Shown: positions 25,776 to 35,221 of the stretch, piece by piece
How positions within the stretch are numbered: the first letter of the stretch is position 1
Layout of the letters: each line of letters begins with the position of its first letter
Source of the DNA: Solirubrobacteraceae bacterium
GTDB taxonomy: Bacteria; Actinomycetota; Thermoleophilia; Solirubrobacterales; Solirubrobacteraceae
Length of the DNA: 64,000 bases
Assembly (NCBI GenBank): GCA_017882455.1
Contig: JADGPL010000003.1
Location: forward strand, 144,281-208,280
Direction: 5' to 3'
Notes under the pieces: generated by a model
What the model saw: the letters and a program-made list of their open reading frames with translations, nothing else
The model's database searches: none
Told to the model about the DNA's origin: nothing
Made by a program: the position numbers and the translations under genes

Positions 25776-26849
25776 ATGAGGAGCTCCAGGAGCCACGGCT
25801 CGAGGGTCCTGCTGGCACTGGCCGTCGCGAGCCTGGCCCCTCTGCTCGCATCCGCCTCGCCGGCGCTCTCGAAGGCCACCAAGACACCCACACCGAAAAA
25901 GCCCCACGCGGTGACCGGAGCGATCAGGGACTTTCACGGGTTCGCGGGAACCCTCAGCGCGACCGTCAACCCGGATGGCCTGGAAACGGTCTACTACTTC
26001 GAGTACGGACCCACGACCTCATACGGGTCGAAGACGCTCCCCGTATCGATCGGCAGCGGCTACACGCCCGTCAAGGTGAGCCAGCCGATCAACGGCCTGC
26101 TCGTGGGCTTTCACTACCGGGTGATCGCCGTCAACAAGGACGGCGAATCGATCGGCAAGGACGAGGCGATCGCGGAAGCCAAGAAGCGGCTCAGGTTCGC
26201 CTTCGCCAAGTCGAAGTCACGCGAACACCTCACCGGCTACCGCGGCTCCTACGTCCTCAGCGGCACGCTGACGGGACTCGGCAGCGCCAACCACGCGATC
26301 GAGCTGCAGGCAAAGGCCTACCCCTTCAACGCCGGCTTTGTGACCGTTGGCCCGACTACGGCCACGACGACCACCGGCAGCTTCGCCTTTCAGATCTCCC
26401 AGATGACGCAGAGCACCGAGTTCCGCGTGGTGGCGCTCGGCGCGCGCCAGCTCAACAGCCCGACGGTGACGGTCCACGTCGCCGTGAACGTGACGATCCA
26501 CGTGCGCTCCGTTTCGCAGGCGGGTCTCGCGCGCGTGTACGGGACCGTCTCACCCGCCGTCGCCGGCGGGGTGGTGATCGAGCTGCTGCGACCGGCCAAG
26601 GAAACCGGCAAGCGCGAAGCCACCGGTCCGAAGGCCGTGCCGGTGGGCGCCACCAAGCTCAAGCGCGCCACCGTCTCGCTGTCGCGTTTCAGCGCCGTGG
26701 TCGGGGTTCCCATCACCGGCTATTACCGCGTGTACGTCAGGCTCGCGAAGGGCGGCCCGCTGGTGTCCGGCTACAGCCGCGACATCCTGATCCGCACACA
26801 CAAGCCCGTCAAGAAGAAGAGCAAGGGCAAGGGCAAGAAAAAAGGCTGA
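25776..26849 (+). CDS. Secreted protein with Fn3-like beta domain and Lys-rich tail
   Basis: A 357-residue exported protein. The ATG at 25776 begins a clear signal peptide: a basic MRSSRSHGSR, a hydrophobic core VLLALAVASLAPLLASA, and a likely cleavage after Ala near residue 30. Residues ~47-120 contain GTLSATVNPDGLETVYYFEYG, trimmed here to the key pattern ATVNPxGLxTxYYFEYG, a beta-sandwich module very common in Solirubrobacterales secreted proteins. A second and third beta domain follow. The C terminus is KKKSKGKGKKKG-like, highly basic, which may bind an anionic polymer such as a sulfated polysaccharide; this last point is inference. Confidence 0.78.
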   Translation: MRSSRSHGSRVLLALAVASLAPLLASASPALSKATKTPTPKKPHAVTGAIRDFHGFAGTLSATVNPDGLETVYYFEYGPTTSYGSKTLPVSIGSGYTPVKVSQPINGLLVGFHYRVIAVNKDGESIGKDEAIAEAKKRLRFAFAKSKSREHLTGYRGSYVLSGTLTGLGSANHAIELQAKAYPFNAGFVTVGPTTATTTTGSFAFQISQMTQSTEFRVVALGARQLNSPTVTVHVAVNVTIHVRSVSQAGLARVYGTVSPAVAGGVVIELLRPAKETGKREATGPKAVPVGATKLKRATVSLSRFSAVVGVPITGYYRVYVRLAKGGPLVSGYSRDILIRTHKPVKKKSKGKGKKKG

Positions 26850-26852
26850 TCC

Positions 26853-28874
26853 TCAGATCGAGGTCAGCCCGCGCGCGGCGAGCAGCTCCATGACCCGATC
26901 GACCTCCTGCTCGATCGTTTCCTGATCGGAGCCGAGCACCAGGTCGGGATCGGCGGGCGCCTCATATGGAGCTCCCACGCCGGTGAGACCCGCGAGCTCA
27001 CCGGCGCGCGCACGGGCGTAGAGCCCCTTGGGGTCGCGCTGCTCGCACAGCTCCAGCGGAGCGTTGACGTAGATCTCGATGAAGTCGAGGTCGTCGGCGG
27101 CATGGAGGGCCGCGGCGGTCTCGCGATCGGCGGCGTAGGGACTGACGAGGCTGACCAGCGCGATCGTCCCGGACTCCGCGAGCAGCCTTGCCACGTGGGC
27201 GGTGCGCCGCACGTTCTCCCTGCGCGCCCCTTCGTCGAATCCGAGGTCCCCGTTGAGGCCGTGGCGCAGATTGTCGCCGTCGAGCAGGAACGCCGCCTGA
27301 CCCGCCTGCACCAGACGCTCCTCCACGCCCGCGGCGACCGTCGACTTGCCCGCGCCCGGCAGGCCCGTGAACCACAGCGTGGCGCCCCCGTGCCCCAGCG
27401 ACCGCCAGCGCCGCTCGCGGGTCATGCGCGTGCCCTGCCAGCGCACGTTCGGAGATCGCTCGCTCTTGGTCTGCGGCCCGTGCGCGCCCTCGACCTCGGT
27501 GTCGAGGATCACCCCGGCCCCGACCGTTTCGTTGCTCGCCACGTCGATCACGATCAGGCTGCCCGTGACGTGGTTGCGCCTGTAGGAGTCGAACACCAGC
27601 GGCGAGCTGAGCTCCAGCTGCACGCGCGCGAGATCGTTGAGCTCCAAGGTCGTGGCGCTCTCGTCTCGGTGCAGGGTCTCCACGTCGATCCGGTAGCGCA
27701 CGTCCACGGCTCCGACCATCGCCGTGCGCGTGGTGTGCTTGACCATGTAGCGCCTGCGCGGGCTCAGGGGCTGCTCGGACATCCAGCAGAGCAGGCACTC
27801 GAAGCGTCCGGAGACCGTCGGCTGGTTCTGCGTGCGCACGATCGTGCTGCCACGGCCGACGTCGATGTCGTCGCTGAGCCTCAGCGCGACCGACATCGGC
27901 GGGAAGGCCTCGGCCACGGGCCCCTCGAAGGTGTCGATGCTCGCCACCGTCGTGTGCTGCCCTCCGGGGAGCACCACCACCTCGTCTCCCTGGCGGATGA
28001 TCCCGCCGGCGAGCTGGCCGGCGTATGCGCGGTAGTCGCTCACGCTCGTGGCCGGCGGACGAATCACCCACTGCACCGGGAAGCGAACGTCGATCAGGTT
28101 GCGGTCCGAGGCGATGTGGACGTGCTCGAGGTGGTAGAGCAGCGGCGGGCCCTGGTACCACGGCATCGACTCCGAGCGATCGACCACGTTGTCGCCGAGC
28201 AGGGCCGAGATCGGGATGAACGTCACATCGGGCAGCTCCAGGCGCGCCGCGAAGGTGTCGAATTCGGCCACGATCCGGTCGAACACCGCCTCGTCGTAGT
28301 CGACCAGGTCCATCTTGTTGACGCACACCACCACGTGCGGGATCCCCAGGAGCGAGCTGATGAAGGCGTGGCGCTTGGACTGGGCGACCACGCCCTTGCG
28401 CGCGTCTATGAGCACGATCGCCAGGTCGGCGGTGGAGGCGCCGGTGACCATGTTGCGCGTGTACTGCTCGTGCCCGGGCGTGTCGGCGATGATGAAGCGG
28501 CGCTGGGCGGTGGCGAAGTAGCGGTAGGCGACGTCGATCGTGATCCCCTGCTCGCGCTCGGCGCGCAGGCCGTCGGTGAGCAGGGACAGATCGAGGAAGT
28601 CGTGGCCCATCCGCTGGCTTGTCTGCTCGACGTGCGCAAGCTGGTCGGCGAGCACCTGTTTTGAGTCGTAGAGCAGCCTGCCGATCAGCGTGCTCTTGCC
28701 GTCATCGACCGAGCCGGCGGTGGCGAAGCGCAACAGGTCCGCGGGACGCTCGGTGAGCCGCTTGAAGGCCTCCTGAGCGCTCTCGCCGGCGAACGCCAGC
28801 GCGCCCTCCCCCTTCACCACGGATTTGCCGTTGCCGTTGCTCGCGACGTCGGATCGATTGGTGGGGACGGACAT
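26853..28874 (-). CDS. cysNC: Bifunctional sulfate adenylyltransferase subunit 1 / adenylylsulfate kinase (CysN-CysC fusion)
   Basis: A 673-residue fusion making PAPS from sulfate. Residues ~45-450 are the CysN GTPase: Walker A GSVDDGKST at 54-62, DTPGHEQYTRNM, and NKMDLVDYDE. Residues ~490-673 are APS kinase: P-loop GLPGAGKST at about 504-512, LLDGDNLRHGLNGDLGF, and the YARARAGEL segment. CysD plus CysN make APS with GTP hydrolysis, and CysC phosphorylates it to PAPS, the donor for sulfotransferases. The ATG overlaps the cysD stop by one base. No PAPS reductase or sulfite reductase gene is near, which fits supply for sulfation. Confidence 0.96.
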   Translation of the reverse strand: MSVPTNRSDVASNGNGKSVVKGEGALAFAGESAQEAFKRLTERPADLLRFATAGSVDDGKSTLIGRLLYDSKQVLADQLAHVEQTSQRMGHDFLDLSLLTDGLRAEREQGITIDVAYRYFATAQRRFIIADTPGHEQYTRNMVTGASTADLAIVLIDARKGVVAQSKRHAFISSLLGIPHVVVCVNKMDLVDYDEAVFDRIVAEFDTFAARLELPDVTFIPISALLGDNVVDRSESMPWYQGPPLLYHLEHVHIASDRNLIDVRFPVQWVIRPPATSVSDYRAYAGQLAGGIIRQGDEVVVLPGGQHTTVASIDTFEGPVAEAFPPMSVALRLSDDIDVGRGSTIVRTQNQPTVSGRFECLLCWMSEQPLSPRRRYMVKHTTRTAMVGAVDVRYRIDVETLHRDESATTLELNDLARVQLELSSPLVFDSYRRNHVTGSLIVIDVASNETVGAGVILDTEVEGAHGPQTKSERSPNVRWQGTRMTRERRWRSLGHGGATLWFTGLPGAGKSTVAAGVEERLVQAGQAAFLLDGDNLRHGLNGDLGFDEGARRENVRRTAHVARLLAESGTIALVSLVSPYAADRETAAALHAADDLDFIEIYVNAPLELCEQRDPKGLYARARAGELAGLTGVGAPYEAPADPDLVLGSDQETIEQEVDRVMELLAARGLTSI

Positions 28875-29785
28875 CAGAAGTAGCCCTGCCGCTTGCGATC
28901 CTCCATCGCCGCCTCGGTCACGCGGTCGTCGGCGCGCGTCTGACCGCGCTCGGTGAGCTCGGTGGCCGCGATCTCGGCCACGACCGCCTCGAGCGTGCCC
29001 GCATCGGACTCGACGGCTCCCGTACAGCTCATGTCGCCGACCGTTCGGTAGCGTACGCTGGCCATGAAGGGCCGCTCCCCTTCCATCAGTTCTACGAATG
29101 GACTGACAGCGTAGAGCATCCCATCGCGGGCGAAGACCTCTCGCTCGTGGGCAAAGTAGATGGCGGGCACCTCCAGCCCCTCCTCGTAGATGTACTGCCA
29201 CACGTCCAGCTCGGTCCAGTTGGAGATCGGGAACACGCGCGCGTGCTCGCCCTTGCGGATGCGCCCGTTGAACAGGCTCCACAGCTCCGGACGCTGGCGC
29301 TGCGGTTCCCACTGGCCGAACTCATCGCGGAAGGAGAGGATCCGCTCCTTGGCCCGCGCCCGCTCCTCGTCGCGGCGGGCCCCGCCGAAGGCCGCGTCGA
29401 AGCCGTGCTCTGCGATCGCGTCCAGCAGCGTGACCGTCTGCAGCGAGTTGCGTGAGGCGCGCGGGCCCGTCTCCTCGACGACCCGGCCTTCGCGGATCGA
29501 GTCCTCGACGGAGGCCACGATCAGGCGCTCGCCGAGCTCTGCGACGCGACGGTCCCGGTACTCGATCGCCTCGGGGAAGTTGTGGCCCGTGTCCACGTGC
29601 ATCAGCGGGAACGGGAACGGGGCCGGCCGGAAGGCCTTCTCGGCCAGGCGCAGCAGCACGATCGAGTCCTTGCCGCCGCTGAACAGCAGCACCGGGCGCT
29701 CGAATTCGGCGACGACCTCACGCATCACGTGGACGGCCTCGGACTCGAGCTCGCGCAGGTGCGTTAGGTGGTAGGCGGGTGGCAT
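28874..29785 (-). CDS. cysD: Sulfate adenylyltransferase subunit 2
   Basis: Catalytic subunit that adenylates sulfate to APS. The ATP-PPi loop is LLFSGGKDSIVLLRLAEKAF, followed by FPLMHVDTGHNFPEAIEYRD, FGGARRDEERARAKERI and a C terminus ending KRQGYF, all typical of CysD. The ATG at 29785 gives 303 residues, the usual length. A GTG at 29839 in frame would add 18 residues and would be almost leaderless from the promoter seen at 29848-29876. Translation is coupled to cysNC through a one-base overlap. Confidence 0.96.
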   Translation of the reverse strand: MPPAYHLTHLRELESEAVHVMREVVAEFERPVLLFSGGKDSIVLLRLAEKAFRPAPFPFPLMHVDTGHNFPEAIEYRDRRVAELGERLIVASVEDSIREGRVVEETGPRASRNSLQTVTLLDAIAEHGFDAAFGGARRDEERARAKERILSFRDEFGQWEPQRQRPELWSLFNGRIRKGEHARVFPISNWTELDVWQYIYEEGLEVPAIYFAHEREVFARDGMLYAVSPFVELMEGERPFMASVRYRTVGDMSCTGAVESDAGTLEAVVAEIAATELTERGQTRADDRVTEAAMEDRKRQGYF

Positions 29786-29847
29786 CCGTGCTGTGGCCTG
29801 AGCCAGGCGGCTGGAGCGATCTGGTGCCGAAGCAGGCACTGGACGTT

Positions 29848-29876
29848 AGGTTGTCAGCCGCTCCGGGGGTTGTCAA
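29848..29876 (-). promoter_or_regulatory. Sigma-70-type promoter of cysD-cysNC
   Basis: On the minus strand a perfect -35 TTGACA (29876-29871) is followed after 17 nt by CAACCT (29853-29848). The spacing is ideal and the position suits cysD. It is one of the best consensus promoters in the window. Confidence 0.6.
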
Positions 29877-30038
29877 GATTGTGAACTCGCCCGCTTGGGC
29901 TTCCTGGGCGGCGACTGCTACGTTTTCGACCCCGCCAGCGGGCGGACCTCCGGTCAAAGGCAGCGCAGGAGCTTGTCCAACAGCGTCAGCACACCTTGGC
30001 AGGAGCCAGCCCCGCCGGGCGGGGGCAGGCACGCCCGG

Positions 30039-32321
30039 GTGTTGATGCTCGGGATGGGCTGGTTCCCTGCGTCGCTCGGAGGGCTGGACCGCTACTACCG
30101 CGACCTGTTCGAGCAGCTTCCGGAGGCCATGGGCGTGGTGCTGGGACCGGCCGAGGACGCGCCGCCCTCGATCGAGGCGGTCTCCAGCCAGGAGACCGCG
30201 CTCCTCCGTCGCCTGGCTCGGTACTGGCGGGCGGCCAGTCGCGCCGGGCGCAGCGCCGAGCTGCTCGACGCCCACTTCGCTCTGTACGCCGCCGCCCCGC
30301 TGCTGCTGGGGGCGCTGCGAAAGCGCCCCGCCGTGTTCCACTTCCACGGCCCGTGGGCCGATGAGAGCTCCGCCGCCGGTGACGCATCCGGCGTGAGGGT
30401 CTCGCTGCGCAGGATGCTCGAGCGGCGGACCCTGCGACACGCAGACGCCCACATCGTGCTGTCGCGGGCCTTCCACAGGCTGCTCGTCGAGCGCTACCGC
30501 GTGCCCCCGTGGAACGTAAACGTCGTTGCACCCGGGGTCGCGCTCGAGGTGTTCACCCCGGGCGAGCGCTCGAGCTCTCGAGCCCGCCTGGGCATCGACC
30601 CCTCGGCCTTCGTGGCCGTTTGCACTCGCAGGCTGGTGCCGCGCATGGGCATCGCCGGCCTGCTCGACGCATGGGGCTCGCTGCGCGCGCAGCTTCCCGA
30701 CGGCTCCGTCCTGCTGCTCGTCGGCGACGGCCCGCTGCGCGAGGAGCTCGCCGCGCGGGCCGCACAGGCGCCGCTCGTGGGAGGGGTGCGGGTGATGGGC
30801 CGCCTCGACGACGCCACCCTGATCGACGCCTACCGGGCCGCCGATGTGGCGGTCGTGCCCTCCCTCGCCTTCGAGGGCTTCGGCCTCGTCGTGCTCGAGG
30901 CGGCGGCCTGCGGAACACCGAGCATCGTCAGCGACGTGGGCGGCCTGCCGGAGGCCGTGCTCGGCCTGGACCGCTCGCTGGTCGTGGCCGCCGGCGACAC
31001 CGACGCCCTCGGCGCACGGCTGGGCAGCGCGGCGCGCGGAGAGCTGCCGACGCGCACGGCCACCCGCCGCCACGCCGAGCGATTCGACTGGCCCACCGTG
31101 GGCGCCCGCCATCGCGCGCTCTACAGCCGGCTCGCCACCCGCACGCCGGACGAGCGCCTGCGCGTCGTCTACCTCGATCACGTCGCGCGCCTCTCCGGTG
31201 GCGAGATCGCCCTGCTGCGAGTCCTTCCGCATCTGCACGAGGTCAACCCCCATGTGATCCTCGGCGAGGAGGGGCCGCTGCTCGCCCGGCTCCAGGAGGC
31301 CGGGATCTCGGTCGAGGTCCTCCCGATCGACGCCGCCGCTCGGGAGCTGCGCAAGGACACCGTCCGGATCGGCGGACCGTCCCCTGGCGCGATGCTCGGG
31401 ACGCTCGCGTACGTGACCCGGCTCGCGCTGCGCCTGCGCCGGCTGCAGCCCGACGTGCTGCACACGAACTCCCTCAAGTCCGGCGTCCATGGGAGCCTGG
31501 CGGCGAGGGCGGCCGGCGTGCCCGTGGTGTGGCACGTGCGCGACCGCATCGCCGAGGACTACCTCCCGCGTCCCGCCGTTCACCTCATGCGGCGCCTGAT
31601 CCGCCACCTTCCCGACCGAGTCATCGTCAACTCCCAGGCCACGATTGACACCCTTGGCTCGGCGGGTCGCGGGGCCCCGCCATGCGTGATCCCCGACTCG
31701 GTCGATCCGCCCGTGCTCACGCGGAGGCCCGCCACGGGCGAGCCCACCTTCGGGATCGTCGGGCGGATCGCACCGTGGAAGGGACAGGACCTCTTCCTCC
31801 AGGCCTTCGCCCGCGCCTTTCCCGGCGGGGGCGCGCGAGCCGTCGTGGTGGGATCGGCGATGTTCGGCGAGGAGGCCTTCGAACGCGAGCTCCCCGAGCT
31901 CGCGGAGCGCCTCGGGCTCGCCGGGCGCGTCGAGTTCCGCGGCTTTCGCGAGGATGTGTGGCAGGAGCTCGCCTCCTTCGACGTGCTCGTCCATGCCTCG
32001 ATCAGCCCCGAGCCGTTCGGGCAGGTGGTCCTCGAGGGCATGGCGGCCGGCCGGCCGGTGATCGCCCCGAACGAGGGCGGCCCCGCGACGCTCATATCCG
32101 ACGGGATCACCGGCCGCCTCTTCCGCAGCCGCGACCGCGATTCGCTGGCCACGGCGATGCTCGCCCTGGCCGCGAGCCCGGCGGAGCGCGAGCGCCTCGG
32201 GAGCGCCGCCCGCATGGCGTTGGACGACTACCGCCCGGACGCGGTGGCCACGCAGCTCCAGCGGATCTATCGAGAGCTGACGCCACACCCGCGCGCCGCT
32301 CGCCCCCCCCGCCGCACGTAG
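30039..32321 (+). CDS. Tandem double GT4 glycosyltransferase
   Basis: One reading frame carrying two complete GT-B glycosyltransferases. The first (about residues 1-365) has MGWFPASLGGLDRYYRD, FHFHGPWADES, CTRRLVPRMGIAGLL and the EGFGLVVLEAAACGTPS nucleotide-sugar motif. The second (about 375-760) has LSGGEIALLRVLPHL, WHVRDRIAEDYL, GIVGRIAPWKGQDLF and SPEPFGQVVLEGMAAGRP. It could add two sugars in succession. The start is unclear: the GTG at 30039 sits at the first beta strand, while TTGs at 29976 and 29895 would add 21 or 48 residues of low-complexity sequence. The gene is divergent from cysD. Confidence 0.9.
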   Translation: MLMLGMGWFPASLGGLDRYYRDLFEQLPEAMGVVLGPAEDAPPSIEAVSSQETALLRRLARYWRAASRAGRSAELLDAHFALYAAAPLLLGALRKRPAVFHFHGPWADESSAAGDASGVRVSLRRMLERRTLRHADAHIVLSRAFHRLLVERYRVPPWNVNVVAPGVALEVFTPGERSSSRARLGIDPSAFVAVCTRRLVPRMGIAGLLDAWGSLRAQLPDGSVLLLVGDGPLREELAARAAQAPLVGGVRVMGRLDDATLIDAYRAADVAVVPSLAFEGFGLVVLEAAACGTPSIVSDVGGLPEAVLGLDRSLVVAAGDTDALGARLGSAARGELPTRTATRRHAERFDWPTVGARHRALYSRLATRTPDERLRVVYLDHVARLSGGEIALLRVLPHLHEVNPHVILGEEGPLLARLQEAGISVEVLPIDAAARELRKDTVRIGGPSPGAMLGTLAYVTRLALRLRRLQPDVLHTNSLKSGVHGSLAARAAGVPVVWHVRDRIAEDYLPRPAVHLMRRLIRHLPDRVIVNSQATIDTLGSAGRGAPPCVIPDSVDPPVLTRRPATGEPTFGIVGRIAPWKGQDLFLQAFARAFPGGGARAVVVGSAMFGEEAFERELPELAERLGLAGRVEFRGFREDVWQELASFDVLVHASISPEPFGQVVLEGMAAGRPVIAPNEGGPATLISDGITGRLFRSRDRDSLATAMLALAASPAERERLGSAARMALDDYRPDAVATQLQRIYRELTPHPRAARPPRRT

Positions 32322-32408
32322 GCCTCGGCGCGCGGCACACGGGCGCAGAACCGAATGTCCATCGCCGCACACATAGATCAAGCGTCCACCCGCGGCCTCC
32401 GATCACAC

Positions 32409-32423
32409 AGGTGCCAGGCACCT
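32409..32423. repeat. 15-bp palindrome AGGTGCC-A-GGCACCT
   Basis: A perfect 7-bp inverted repeat around one central A, 22 nt before the start of the glycoside-hydrolase gene. It could be an operator or a short hairpin. Only one copy is seen in this window. Confidence 0.6.
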
Positions 32424-32445
32424 TCTCAGCCGCCTGCCCCCTCGG

Positions 32446-35157
32446 ATGCCCAGCGCACGAACCTCTCCCCAAGACCGCCGATCGCCGAAGCCGACCTCGC
32501 TGCTCGGAGCCGTGGTGGTGGTCCTGGGCTGCTGCCTGCTGCTCGCTGCCTCCGCGCTCGGCGTGTCACACCGCTCGAGCGCCTCTGCACGCCGCCCCGC
32601 CGCGAAGCGGTGCACGGCCAGCTCCGCGCGGCTGGCACGAGCGGCCTCGAGCCACGGCAAGGGCTCCGCGGCCCGCCTGCGCGTGGAGCGCCGGTGCACG
32701 GTCAAGCGGAGCAAGGGCGGTCACGTGATCGGACCCCTCTCTCCCACCGGCCTGATCGTCAGCGCCGAGGGCGGCTCGGTCGCCTCGCCCTCGCCGCCGC
32801 CTGCGCCGGGCGAATCCACGCCCCGCTCACGCCACCAGTCGGGAGGCAGCCAGCCCGGTGAAACCGGCGGCCAGCCGACCCCAACCGCGACCCCGCTGCC
32901 CGAAGAAACCAACGGCGTGCTCACCGACCCGATCGATCCGCGCTACCTCACGCGGGTGCCGTTCGGGAGCAGCTCCTTCTGGCTGCAGCCCTGGCGCGCC
33001 TACATCGACACCTGGCCCGCGTCCACGCTCACCAGCTCGCTCGGCATCAACTTCAACGTCGGGCCCGCAAACGCGGAAGCCGTGGCCCAGCTGCTCCACG
33101 ACAGCGGCTTCACGCTCGCCCGCAGGGAAGTCCCGTGGAGCGCCCTGTCCTACGAAGATCCCACCCGGTTCGTGAACGAGCCCAAGATACGGGCGATCTT
33201 CACGGCCATGCACAACCATGGCCTGCGGCCGTTGATCCTGCTCAACGCCAACAGCGGCCAGCCCGGCCCGGCCCGGCCGACCTCGCTCACCACGCTCTCG
33301 CCCGCGGCGGTGGGAGCCACGAGCGTGACCCTCGATCAGGCGAGCGCCGCGAACGTGGTGCCCGGGAAGACCGGCTTCGACGAACTCACCTTTGGCACCG
33401 GCCCCGACATCCTCGTCACCTCCGTCAGCCCCTCCGGCCTCGCCACGCTCTCCCAGCCCCTGCGCAAGCCGCTACCGGCTGGCAAACACCGCGCGATGAC
33501 GCTGCGCTACGCACCGTTCGAGGAGCCCAAGCTCGCGGACGGCGAACCCAATCCGGTGTTCGGAGAAACCCTCGACGGCTGGCTCAGCTACGTCGCCACC
33601 GTCTCGAAAGAGGCCGCGAGCGTCTTCGGCCCCGAAGGCTATGACCTCGAGATCTGGAACGAGCTCTCCTTCGGCTCGCAGTTCCTCAACTACGAACACT
33701 ATTACCGCCCCTCCGCCGAAACGCCGAGCGAAGAAGAAGGCACCGAAGGCCCCTCCGGATCGGGCAGCGCGCAGGCGCTCGCCGCCGAAGCGGACGGCGC
33801 GGAAGCCGAGGAAAGCCCCGAAGCGCGGGACGACCCCAAAGCCCTGGAAGACTCCGAAGCCGAAATCACTCCCGAAGCCGAAGAAGAAGCCGGCCCCGCA
33901 GCCACGGCCCAGGCCAAGGCGAGCGTGCAGCCCGACACCGGCAAAGCGGTCGGGGTCGACAAAGAAGTGACCAAAAAGATCCGCAGCACGCTGCTCAAGG
34001 AAACCGTCGCCTACGTGCGCGACCCGGCCCACGGCATCCCCGCGGGCGTCGGCATATCCAACGGCTTCGCGAGCCAGACCCCGTTCCCCTCCGGCGCGGA
34101 TGCCCCCGTCGGGCTCACGGCGCTGAGCAAGCACCTCTACAACGGCGCGCGGAGCTACCCCGCCGGCTACCCCAACCGCTCGATACGCCCGGTCAACGCC
34201 GTCGGCTTCAAAGACACCGAACCAGGCGCCGCGTTCAAGCCCCTGTTCGTTCCCACCTACCAGTCGCTGTTCCCCGAGCTGTACCTGACGGCGACCAACA
34301 CCGAGACGATCACGCGCGACATCGCGCCGATCACCACCAACATCTACAAACTGCCCCACGGCCGCGACGTCGGTCCGGCGGGCGGCAGCCCGGTGCAGAA
34401 GTGGATGACCGAGTACAACCTCGGCGCGGGCAAGGGAACACCGGTCGGTCCCGACGAGGTGACGCCGGCGAACGTCACCCTCTCCGCGGCCGACAAGGCG
34501 CACTTCCAAGCCAAGGCGCTGCTGCGCAGCCTCGTGGCGATGATCAACAAGGGCATGACCCGCGAGTACTTCTTCGCCGCCGCACCCGGCGCTCTCAGCC
34601 TGATCGGCAAGTCGTTCTACTCGGCGCTCGAAGCCGAACCGGGTACCTACCCCGGCGATGCGCTCGGTGGTGAAACCATGACCGCCTTCCGCAACCTGTT
34701 CTCCCAATTCCAAGGGCCCGGGCCGGAAGGCGCAGCGCGGCAGCTGACGCTCACGTCGATCGCGCAGGAAGGCAACCACGCCCAGTTCAGCGGCGATGGC
34801 ACCGGCGCACACCCGACCCTCTATGACCGCGACGTGTTGGCGGTGCTTCCCTTCCAGTCCTCTCCCACGCACTTCGTGATCCCTGTGTACGTGATGACGC
34901 GCGACCTCCTCACTCTCTATGAACCGAGCCAACCGGCCAGCGACGTCAACCGCTTCGACCTGCCCGACGAGAGCTTCCGCATCACGCTCGGCAACCTTCC
35001 GGAATCCGCCACACCGCCGACGGTGAGCGCATACGACCCACTGCGCGACGAATCGACCCCCGCGCGGCTCCTGTCACGGACCGGTGACAGCGCCGAATTC
35101 GAGTTCGCCGCCACCGACTACCCGCGCCTGTTGAACATCGAATACCTGGGCGCCTAG
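32446..35157 (+). CDS. Secreted clan GH-A glycoside hydrolase-like protein (GH39/PslG-like)
   Basis: A 903-residue exported protein. A hydrophobic segment at ~18-39 acts as signal or anchor, followed by a basic then Pro/Ser-rich region. From about residue 165 there is a TIM-barrel-like domain: DSGFTLARREVPWS, LRPLILLNANSG, and DLEIWNELSFGSQF with the Asn405-Glu406 acid/base pair. WMTEYNLGAG carries Glu656, a likely nucleophile. This pattern resembles PslG and GH39 enzymes that cut exopolysaccharide. Between the two catalytic Glu, residues ~423-500 are an insert dominated by Glu, Ala, Ser and Pro with no predicted fold. A beta domain ends the protein. Substrate is inferred from the surrounding locus. 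Confidence 0.7.
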   Translation: MPSARTSPQDRRSPKPTSLLGAVVVVLGCCLLLAASALGVSHRSSASARRPAAKRCTASSARLARAASSHGKGSAARLRVERRCTVKRSKGGHVIGPLSPTGLIVSAEGGSVASPSPPPAPGESTPRSRHQSGGSQPGETGGQPTPTATPLPEETNGVLTDPIDPRYLTRVPFGSSSFWLQPWRAYIDTWPASTLTSSLGINFNVGPANAEAVAQLLHDSGFTLARREVPWSALSYEDPTRFVNEPKIRAIFTAMHNHGLRPLILLNANSGQPGPARPTSLTTLSPAAVGATSVTLDQASAANVVPGKTGFDELTFGTGPDILVTSVSPSGLATLSQPLRKPLPAGKHRAMTLRYAPFEEPKLADGEPNPVFGETLDGWLSYVATVSKEAASVFGPEGYDLEIWNELSFGSQFLNYEHYYRPSAETPSEEEGTEGPSGSGSAQALAAEADGAEAEESPEARDDPKALEDSEAEITPEAEEEAGPAATAQAKASVQPDTGKAVGVDKEVTKKIRSTLLKETVAYVRDPAHGIPAGVGISNGFASQTPFPSGADAPVGLTALSKHLYNGARSYPAGYPNRSIRPVNAVGFKDTEPGAAFKPLFVPTYQSLFPELYLTATNTETITRDIAPITTNIYKLPHGRDVGPAGGSPVQKWMTEYNLGAGKGTPVGPDEVTPANVTLSAADKAHFQAKALLRSLVAMINKGMTREYFFAAAPGALSLIGKSFYSALEAEPGTYPGDALGGETMTAFRNLFSQFQGPGPEGAARQLTLTSIAQEGNHAQFSGDGTGAHPTLYDRDVLAVLPFQSSPTHFVIPVYVMTRDLLTLYEPSQPASDVNRFDLPDESFRITLGNLPESATPPTVSAYDPLRDESTPARLLSRTGDSAEFEFAATDYPRLLNIEYLGA

Positions 35158-35221
35158 CGCGCACGGCTCCGCGCCGTCCTGCTGGGCCCGACCCGCAGGC
35201 GATCCCCTAAGCTCCCTGGCG

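Noticed and set aside
25096..25779. 227-codon plus-strand frame in the intergenic region
   Set aside because: It overlaps the start of the zinc-ribbon gene and the small minus-strand ORF, ends just after the ATG at 25776, and has no recognisable motif.
27102..28664. 520-codon open frame on the plus strand across cysNC
   Set aside because: It is antisense to a clear cysNC gene. Its product is rich in Arg, His, Ala and Val, a common effect of high GC, and shows no domain.
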